The notes below the pieces were generated by a model that saw only the letters and a list, made by a program, of their open reading frames with translations, did not search any database and was not told where the DNA came from. A stretch of DNA of 64,000 bases, taken from NCBI RefSeq assembly GCF_000802225.1, contig NZ_JTDI01000007.1, forward strand, positions 62,001 through 126,000, in the 5' to 3' direction. The DNA is from Novosphingobium malaysiense (GTDB taxonomy: Bacteria > Pseudomonadota > Alphaproteobacteria > Sphingomonadales > Sphingomonadaceae). Shown here one piece after another: positions 58,923-64,000 of this stretch; the stretch's first letter is position 1; the number at the start of each line of letters is the position of its first letter. A program made the translations under genes and the position numbers.

Positions 58923-59316
58923 GAGAGGCGCCCCGCTCCCCAATTTCGTGCAAGCCCTGCCGCAAGCTGCATCTCAGCAATACCCCTGATTTCGCTTTTG
59001 TTATTGGCTGACCGGCCGTCCCATCCCGGCATGGCGATCTGAACGGGCAAGGGTATAGGCGTATCGACTCGTTCTGCGCAACCCGTGGAAATGAAGGTCG
59101 AAAACCTACGAAAAATGCGGCTCAGCCGAGAAAAAGGTCCTCCCCGGACAAGCCGGGAAGGACAGTATCAGCCGCCCAGGGTGGGGGCGTCAAAGACCGA
59201 AGCTGAAAGGCCGGAGCGGCGGTGGAAAGGCGCGGATCGGGCCGCTCCGGCCCTGCAGTCACAGCGACTGCATTCTCGAGGCGACAACGTGTCGCCAATG
59301 GATGGACTTTTTGCGG
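58923..59316. other. 394-base gap with terminator and hairpins
   Basis: No gene was found here. The part next to rfbF must hold the promoter of the CDP-sugar arm, but no clear boxes were seen. The part next to tonB holds one intrinsic terminator (listed separately), a perfect 12-base-pair stem GGCCGGAGCGGC / GCCGCTCCGGCC at 59209-59252 with a 20-base loop, and a small stem GGCGACA / TGTCGCC at 59280-59296. Confidence 0.6.
59131..59163 (-). terminator. intrinsic terminator of tonB
   Basis: On the minus strand GTCCTTCCCGG and CCGGGGAGGAC pair over 11 positions with one mismatch and a 5-base loop, followed at once by CTTTTT. This is a standard rho-independent terminator about 150 bases after the tonB stop. 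Confidence 0.8.
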
Positions 59317-59994
59317 TCAATCGCGCGGAATGACCCAGCGGATCGTCCCGGCATAAGTGCCGGCGACCTGGTTGCCGCCCGCATCGGTCGCGGGTTCGAA
59401 CCGGGCGCGGCGTGACACGTTGCGGCAAGTGGCATCGTCGAGACCGGCATAGCCGCTGGACTGGACGATGGTGCATTCGCTTACCCGCCCGCTGGCATCG
59501 ATCGCCAGCCGAAAACGAACCGTTCCGCTGTGGCCGGCACGAAGATCGCGCGTCGGATAATCGTCGGTGGTCACCCATCCGGCCATCGTGCCCGTGGGCC
59601 TCGCCGACTTCGGCGCAAAGGGCGGCGGGGGATCGCTCGGGACCACCGGAGGAACGAAGATGAAATCGGCCAGGTTCTTGTCGCCCAGTGGCTCCACGGC
59701 TGGCTCCGGCGCGATGTCGAGTGGCGGCAAAACCCTGGCCTCGGCTGACTTGATGAACGTCTCCCGGGGGACCTGCGTCTTGGGCAGTACCTTCGGCTCC
59801 TCGACGGGTTTCGGCGGCGGCGGAGGCGGAAGCGCGATCTGCACCCCTTCGGTGCGCGATTCCGGTGCGCTCTCGATGAAGTTGACCGCCAAACCGTGGA
59901 CGAGGGCCACGGCCAGTCCGACCTGGACAAGCGCGACCGTGCTACCGGTCAGCGCCTTGCGACCGCTGCCGGAATTCCCATCGACATAGGACAT
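59317..59994 (-). CDS. tonB: TonB family energy transducer
   Basis: TonB links the ExbB/ExbD proton motor to outer-membrane receptors. The 225-residue protein has a short cytoplasmic start, one membrane segment (STVALVQVGLAVALVHGLAV near 18), a Pro-rich linker (ALPPPPPPKPVEEPKVLPKT near 50), and a C-terminal TonB domain from about 130 (PTRDLRAGHSGTVRFRLAID, then STCxx-like TIVQSSGYAGLDDATCRNV and RRARFEPA). GAGAGGA lies 4 bases or so before ATG 59994. exbB and exbD are not adjacent. Confidence 0.92.
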   Translation of the reverse strand: MSYVDGNSGSGRKALTGSTVALVQVGLAVALVHGLAVNFIESAPESRTEGVQIALPPPPPPKPVEEPKVLPKTQVPRETFIKSAEARVLPPLDIAPEPAVEPLGDKNLADFIFVPPVVPSDPPPPFAPKSARPTGTMAGWVTTDDYPTRDLRAGHSGTVRFRLAIDASGRVSECTIVQSSGYAGLDDATCRNVSRRARFEPATDAGGNQVAGTYAGTIRWVIPRD

Positions 59995-60216
59995 GGGCTT
60001 CCTCTCCATATGCTGGCCGCATCCCTGCAATCTATCGCAGACCCGGCTCGGTTCATGGACGGAACCGTAACACAATCAATTTGGTTGGGAATTATTTTTT
60101 ACTAAGGAAAACAAGTATATATAGGATCACTGTTATAATAACCGTGCTTCATTTCTTGGGGAATCGCCGCATTCTGCGGGTGGCAAGCAAGTCGCTGAAT
60201 TAGGGCTGAATGAAAA
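59995..60216 (-). promoter_or_regulatory. AT-rich upstream region of tonB
   Basis: This 222-base gap is much richer in AT than its surroundings, with GTTATTATAAC at 60132-60142 and an alternating TATATATA stretch. It should carry the tonB promoter and perhaps an iron-responsive site, but no exact -35/-10 pair or Fur-type dyad could be fixed by eye. A CCGCA / TGCGG mini-hairpin follows the rpoN stop. Confidence 0.45.
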
Positions 60217-61728
60217 TCAGCGCGCGCCGGCCAGGGCTTTCTGGCGCCGGCGCTGCACGGAACTGCCCAGACCGATCGCTTCGCGATACTTGGCGACAGT
60301 CCGGCGGGCGAGTTCGAAACCCTTTTCCTTGAGCAGTTCGACCAGGGCATCGTCGGACAGGATGGCCTTGGGGTCTTCGGCGTCGATGAGCTGCTTGATT
60401 GCCGCCTTCACCGCTTCGGCCGATGCCCCGCCTTCGCCGCCCGCCGAGGCGACACCGGAACTGAAGAAGTACTTGAGCTCGTAGGTCCCGCGCGGACAGT
60501 TGAGGAACTTGTTCGAGGTCACGCGGCTGACGGTCGATTCATGCATGCCGATGGCCTCGGCTACCGCGCGCAGCGTGAGCGGCTTTAGCTGCGAGACCCC
60601 GTGCCGGAAGAATCCGTCCTGCTGCTTCACCAGTTCGGTGGCGACCTTGAGGATGGTCCGCTGGCGCTGGTCGAGCGCCTTGATCAGCCAGTTGGCATCG
60701 GCCAGCTTATCGGAAAGCCAGGCGCGCGAGGACTTGTCGTCGCAGGTGCCCTTGAGCTCGACGTAGTAGCCGCGATTGACGATCAGGCGCGGCAGGGTGG
60801 CCTGGTTGAGCGCGATGTCCCACCCGCCATCGGCGCGCGGGGTCACGAGAATGTCCGGCGTGACGGCGCCGCTGGGTTCGCCGCCAAACCGCATGCCCGG
60901 CTTGGGATCGTAGCTGCGCAGCTCTGCCAGCATGTCGGCAAAGTCCTCGTCATCCACCCCGCACATGCGCTTGAGCCGGGGCAGGTCGCCGCGCGCGACG
61001 AGATCGAGATTGTCGATCAGCTTGGCCATGCAGGGGTCGTAGCGGTCAGCCTCCCTGGCTTGCAGCGCAATGCATTCAGACAGGCTGCGCGCACCGACCC
61101 CGGTGGGATCGAGCGACTGGACAAGGGCCAGCCCCTCTTCCGCTTCCCCAGGCTCGATGCCCAGATCCTCGGTAATTTCCTCCAGCGAAGCGGGCAGATA
61201 CCCGGCCTCGTCGAGCTGGCCGATGAGGTAGCGCGCAATGCCGGCAAGCCGCAGGTCGTCGGTCTCCGCGCCGACCTGCGCTTCGAGGTGTTCCGTGAGC
61301 GTCTCGCTGCCGCTGGCCCTTTCGTCGATCCCGGGGCCTTCCTCTCCGGCCGGGCCGCGCAGATCCGAGCCCCAGCTGGCATCGTCGAGCGCGCGCTGTC
61401 CGTCACCGGTATCGCGGTCCCGGTCGAGCGAACCGGCATCGATGTCCAGGGGCCGGTCGTCGGCCCCTCGCCCCTCCCCGATCAGCTGATCGACGGAAGA
61501 GCTTTCCAGGTTGGTGCGACGCGCCTCTTCCGGCATTTCGACGGTTTCGGAAACAGGCTCCGGCGCACGTTCGCCGACGTCGAGGAGCGGATTGGCTTCC
61601 AGCGATTCGCCGATGAAAGTCTCGATCTCGAGATTGGACAGCGCCAGCAGCTTGATCGCCTGCTGCAGCTGCGGCGTCATCACCAGCGACTGGCTCTGTC
61701 TGAGGTCTAGGCGGGGCCCCAACGCCAT
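60217..61728 (-). CDS. rpoN: RNA polymerase sigma-54 factor
   Basis: RpoN directs RNA polymerase to -24/-12 promoters that need an AAA+ activator. The 503-residue protein has the Gln-rich activator region (RLDLRQSQSLVMTPQLQQAI near 7), an acidic linker at about 50-150, the core-binding domain, a helix-turn-helix (RAVAEAIGMHESTVSRVTSN near 370), and the RpoN box ARRTVAKYREA near the end (477). No sigma-54 activator is in this window. It lies 47 bases after lptB, the usual order, but hpf and ptsN do not follow. Confidence 0.97.
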   Translation of the reverse strand: MALGPRLDLRQSQSLVMTPQLQQAIKLLALSNLEIETFIGESLEANPLLDVGERAPEPVSETVEMPEEARRTNLESSSVDQLIGEGRGADDRPLDIDAGSLDRDRDTGDGQRALDDASWGSDLRGPAGEEGPGIDERASGSETLTEHLEAQVGAETDDLRLAGIARYLIGQLDEAGYLPASLEEITEDLGIEPGEAEEGLALVQSLDPTGVGARSLSECIALQAREADRYDPCMAKLIDNLDLVARGDLPRLKRMCGVDDEDFADMLAELRSYDPKPGMRFGGEPSGAVTPDILVTPRADGGWDIALNQATLPRLIVNRGYYVELKGTCDDKSSRAWLSDKLADANWLIKALDQRQRTILKVATELVKQQDGFFRHGVSQLKPLTLRAVAEAIGMHESTVSRVTSNKFLNCPRGTYELKYFFSSGVASAGGEGGASAEAVKAAIKQLIDAEDPKAILSDDALVELLKEKGFELARRTVAKYREAIGLGSSVQRRRQKALAGAR

Positions 61729-61775
61729 CGGTCAGGCCCGCTTCAGGAAGATGCCCAGAACCCGAACCGCTGGTC

Positions 61776-62573
61776 TCACAACGTGAAACCCTCGCCCAGA
61801 TAGAGTCGGCGTACGTTCTCGTCGGCGACCAGCGCTTCGGGACTGCCCGCGAAGAGCACCTGCCCGCCATAGATGATGCAGGCGCGGTCGACGATATCGA
61901 GCGTCTCGCGCACGTTGTGGTCGGTAATAAGCACACCGATACCACGCGTTTTGAGATCGCGCACGAGATCGCGGATATCGGCGATCGAAAGCGGATCGAT
62001 GCCGGCAAACGGCTCGTCGAGCAGCATGATCGAGGGGTTCGCGGCGAGCGCGCGGGCAATCTCGCAGCGGCGCCTCTCGCCGCCGGACAGCGCCATCGCC
62101 GGGCTGGAACGCAGGCGGGTCAGACCGAATTCCTCGAGCAGGCGTTCCAGCTCCTGCTCACGCACAGCCTTGTCCGGCTCGTTGAGTTCCAGCACCGCAC
62201 CGATGTTCTGCTCGACAGTCATCCCGCGGAAGATGGATGTCTCCTGCGGTAGGTAACCCAGGCCCAGGATCGCACGGCGGTACATCGGCAGCCGGGTGAC
62301 GTCGATGCCATCCATGAGGATACGGCCCGAATCCGGCCTTACCAGTCCCATGATGGAATAGAAGCAGGTCGTCTTGCCGGCGCCGTTTGGACCGAGCAGG
62401 CCCAGCACCTCGCCCTTGGCCACGGACAGCGATATGTCCGAAAGCACCGTGCGCTTGTCGTAGCTCTTGGCGATGGAGATCACCTCAAGCCCGCCGCGCT
62501 CGGCCAAAAGCGATGCAGCATCGGCAGCATCGCCCGTCATCTGCTCTTGCGAAAGATCGGTCGTTTCGGTCAT
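61776..62573 (-). CDS. lptB: LPS export ABC transporter ATP-binding protein
   Basis: LptB powers lipopolysaccharide extraction from the inner membrane. The 265-residue protein has Walker A in GLLGPNGAGKTTCFYSIMGL near 58, the Q-loop in GYLPQETSIFRGMTVEQNI near 105, the signature ALSGGERRRCEIARALA near 160, and Walker B with the catalytic Glu in PSIMLLDEPFAGIDPL near 180. It has about 22 extra N-terminal residues compared with E. coli LptB; the ATG at 62540 would remove eleven of them. lptA and lptC are not seen upstream, where a divergent gene begins. Confidence 0.95.
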   Translation of the reverse strand: MTETTDLSQEQMTGDAADAASLLAERGGLEVISIAKSYDKRTVLSDISLSVAKGEVLGLLGPNGAGKTTCFYSIMGLVRPDSGRILMDGIDVTRLPMYRRAILGLGYLPQETSIFRGMTVEQNIGAVLELNEPDKAVREQELERLLEEFGLTRLRSSPAMALSGGERRRCEIARALAANPSIMLLDEPFAGIDPLSIADIRDLVRDLKTRGIGVLITDHNVRETLDIVDRACIIYGGQVLFAGSPEALVADENVRRLYLGEGFTL

Positions 62574-62627
62574 TCCTGCGAGGTTTACGCAGCGAGCGCG
62601 GCGACGGCAACCCAGCATTTCCGCTTG

Positions 62628-62646
62628 ACCTGCCTGATTGGCAGGT
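62628..62646. other. small hairpin in the lptB divergent gap
   Basis: ACCTGCC and GGCAGGT pair perfectly around the loop TGATT, about 55 bases upstream of lptB on its strand. It could be a repressor dyad or a leader hairpin. Confidence 0.3.
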
Positions 62647-62712
62647 TTCGTGCATGACTCGCGCGCGACGCCGTCCGCCGGTTCTTCGCACTTGCAAAAA
62701 GTGGAAGTGAAC

Positions 62713-62741
62713 TTGATCTTAACGCATTTAAATGGTTAGCT
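62713..62741 (+). promoter_or_regulatory. possible promoter of the small membrane protein gene
   Basis: TTGATC (62713-62718) and TTAGCT (62736-62741) are 17 bases apart in an AT-rich stretch, 28 bases before the ATG. The -10 box is weak, so the call is tentative. Confidence 0.35.
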
Positions 62742-62769
62742 TGGTGATCGGACGAGGGAGAGTCGCCTG

Positions 62770-63168
62770 ATGAACAACGGAACAAACCAAGCCACGATCA
62801 CCCAGGCGTCTGCGTTTCACAAGCAGGCAAGCAAGGCGGCAGACTGGCGCCGCAAGATGAGCGACCATATTGCCTATGCCCTGCTGGTCTATACGGCTCT
62901 GCAGATTTTCGTAACCGTGGGCGCGCTCAAGGCCGGAGGCGGTTCGCTCCTGCCCTATCTCGCCCTGGTCATCCTCGTCATTGCCATTATCCCCGCGTGC
63001 CGGCGCTTTGAATCGCGTTGGAACCGCCTCACCGACGAACAGGCGCACGATCCCAGTCTCGCCCCCTATTATCGGCGCGATCGCTTCATGCTCTGGGCAC
63101 TGGCCATCGGTCTGCCCTTTGCGCTGACCGGTCTGTTCAAGGGTCTGGCTGTAGCTTTCGCTTCCTAA
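62770..63168 (+). CDS. small integral membrane protein of unknown function
   Basis: The 132-residue protein has a hydrophilic N-terminus of about 30 residues and three membrane segments: IAYALLVYTALQIFVTVGAL near 34, LLPYLALVILVIAIIPAC near 60, and FMLWALAIGLPFALTGLFKG near 105. The loop RRFESRWNRLTDEQAHD between segments two and three is charged. No family was recognised. GAGGGAGAG lies upstream of the ATG. It stands alone between the divergent lptB and pmbA. Confidence 0.7.
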   Translation: MNNGTNQATITQASAFHKQASKAADWRRKMSDHIAYALLVYTALQIFVTVGALKAGGGSLLPYLALVILVIAIIPACRRFESRWNRLTDEQAHDPSLAPYYRRDRFMLWALAIGLPFALTGLFKGLAVAFAS

Positions 63169-63265
63169 GCCTTCCTCGCAACTCGCATTTGCCCTTCGCC
63201 GCGCCGGCGACTAGGGCAGGCGCGCGCACGATTGCGTGCGCCGGTGACAGGGAGTTGCGATTCAC

Positions 63266-64000
63266 ATGCTCAGTCCGGAACAGGCCAGCGACCGCGCGCG
63301 GGACCTCGTCGAGCGCGCACGCCGTGCCGGCGCCGATGCCGCCGACGCCGTTTACGGGTCCAATGCCTCCGAAGGCATCCAGATCCGGCTGGGCAAGCTC
63401 GAGGACGTCGAGCGTTCGGAAAGCGAACATATCGCCCTGCGCGTCTTCCTCGGTCATCGCTCCGCCAGCATCGGCTCTTCCGATCTTTCGCCCGCCGCGC
63501 TCGACGAACTGGCGGCGCGGGCGGTGGACATGGCGCGCGCGGCACCGGAAGACCGCTATGCCGGACTCGCACCCAAGGAACTGCTGGCACGCGGACCGTT
63601 CCCCGAGCTGGACCTGATCGAAACCTACGAACCCAGCCCGCAGACGCTGCGCGCCATGGCCGAGGAAGCCGAGGACGCCGCCCGCGCGATTGCCGGCGTG
63701 ACCAATTCCGACGGTGCCTCCGCCAGTGCCGGTTCGGGCGTCTTCGCCCTTTCCACCAGCCATGGCTTCACCGGTGGATACGCATCCACGCACCACTCGA
63801 TCAGTGTCTCGGTGGTTGGCGGCGAAGGTGCCGGCAAGCAGCGCGACAACGCCTGGCGCACGGCCCATCACTCCGGCGACCTGCCGCCTGCTGCGGAGAT
63901 CGGCAAGCTGGCCGGCGAGCGCACCGTCGCCCGGCTCGGCTCGATGCGAATGAAGAGCGGGCCGATGCCGGTCGTGTTCGATCCTCGTGTTGCGGGCACC
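63266..64000 (+). CDS. PmbA/TldE family metalloprotease regulator subunit, N-terminal part
   Basis: 245 codons are present and the frame is open to the right edge of the window. The N-terminal part matches TldD/PmbA proteins: ADAADAVYGSNASEGIQIRL near residue 23, ALRVFLGHRSASIGSSDLSP near 55, MARAAPEDRYAGLA near 87, and GPMPVVFDPRVAG near the edge. PmbA (TldE) pairs with TldD in a protease that matures microcin B17 and degrades CcdA; other members act in peptide natural product processing. The metal site belongs to TldD, so this subunit is probably not catalytic. GGGAG lies 11 bases before the ATG. Confidence 0.88.
   Translation, partial: MLSPEQASDRARDLVERARRAGADAADAVYGSNASEGIQIRLGKLEDVERSESEHIALRVFLGHRSASIGSSDLSPAALDELAARAVDMARAAPEDRYAGLAPKELLARGPFPELDLIETYEPSPQTLRAMAEEAEDAARAIAGVTNSDGASASAGSGVFALSTSHGFTGGYASTHHSISVSVVGGEGAGKQRDNAWRTAHHSGDLPPAAEIGKLAGERTVARLGSMRMKSGPMPVVFDPRVAGT

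Noticed and set aside
59385..59405. GGTTCGAACC, resembling a tRNA T-arm
   Set aside because: It lies inside the tonB coding region and no acceptor, D or anticodon arm can be folded around it.
60102..60350. Minus-strand frame of 82 codons across the rpoN end and the AT-rich gap, with a 16-codon piece MKHGYYNSDPIYTCFP
   Set aside because: Most of it overlaps rpoN out of frame. The short piece has only a weak ribosome site and no context, unlike the leader frame at 36873-36920.

Overview
The window is 64 kb of GC-rich, densely packed chromosomal DNA that reads like an alphaproteobacterium of the order Sphingomonadales, most like Novosphingobium or a close relative. The signs are the pyrE-pdxJ-acpS-lepB block, the ctaC-ctaD-ctaB-ctaG-ctaE oxidase operon followed by DUF983, surf1 and thrC, many small proteins of the kind that recur in sphingomonads, and intergenic repeats familiar from those genomes. 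The genus is an inference from gene content; no rRNA or tRNA gene was recognised. I saw no insertion sequence, prophage, integron, CRISPR array or replication origin.

Layout. 1-14.7 kb: housekeeping and stress genes, namely a cut alpha/beta hydrolase, selO, an AstD-type dehydrogenase, two envelope proteins, rarD, dihydroorotase, an HPP membrane protein, a pirin/nitroreductase pair divergent from a LysR gene, ygfZ, two tandem paralogous acetyltransferases, and rplU-rpmA. 14.7-26.6 kb: one long minus-strand run of 15 closely packed genes, starting at a recognisable promoter before ctaC and going through cytochrome oxidase, its assembly factors, threonine synthase, a methyltransferase, folB, a shortened SDR-like protein and moaA-moaD-moaE. 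26.7-31.2 kb: plus-strand pyrE-pdxJ-acpS-lepB-DUF3089-ruvX. 31.3-34.6 kb: small conserved genes, a cassette of a 57-residue acidic peptide with two cupin-like proteins of unknown function, and a siroheme synthase. 34.8-47 kb: membrane and secreted proteins, an esterase, nucleoside and queuosine-precursor transporters, a YedK-type peptidase, argB, yggT, folD and marC.

47-58.9 kb is an accessory glycan region in three arms. The minus arm 58.9-54.1 kb makes CDP-glucose (RfbF), dehydrates it (RfbG), and adds a TylC3-type C-methyltransferase, an RfbC-type epimerase and a glycosyltransferase. The plus arm 49.9-54.1 kb has a sugar reductase or epimerase, a radical SAM/SPASM protein, a glycosyltransferase and a sulfotransferase-like protein. 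The minus arm 49.8-47.0 kb has two FkbM-type and one CmcI-type methyltransferase. Together they suggest a branched, methylated CDP-6-deoxyhexose placed on a surface glycan or protein. No polymerase, flippase or 3-dehydratase is present.

The right end carries tonB, rpoN, lptB, a small membrane protein and the start of a PmbA/TldE gene.

The most unusual parts are the peptide plus twin cupin-like cassette (31.6-33.7 kb), the CDP-sugar cluster, and an AT-rich 200-base stretch at 36.87-37.10 kb that holds a terminator, a good promoter, hairpins and a 15-codon leader-like reading frame. Three families of dispersed palindromic repeats lie between genes; one of them supplies the ribosome site of pdxJ and another sits inside the oxidase operon.
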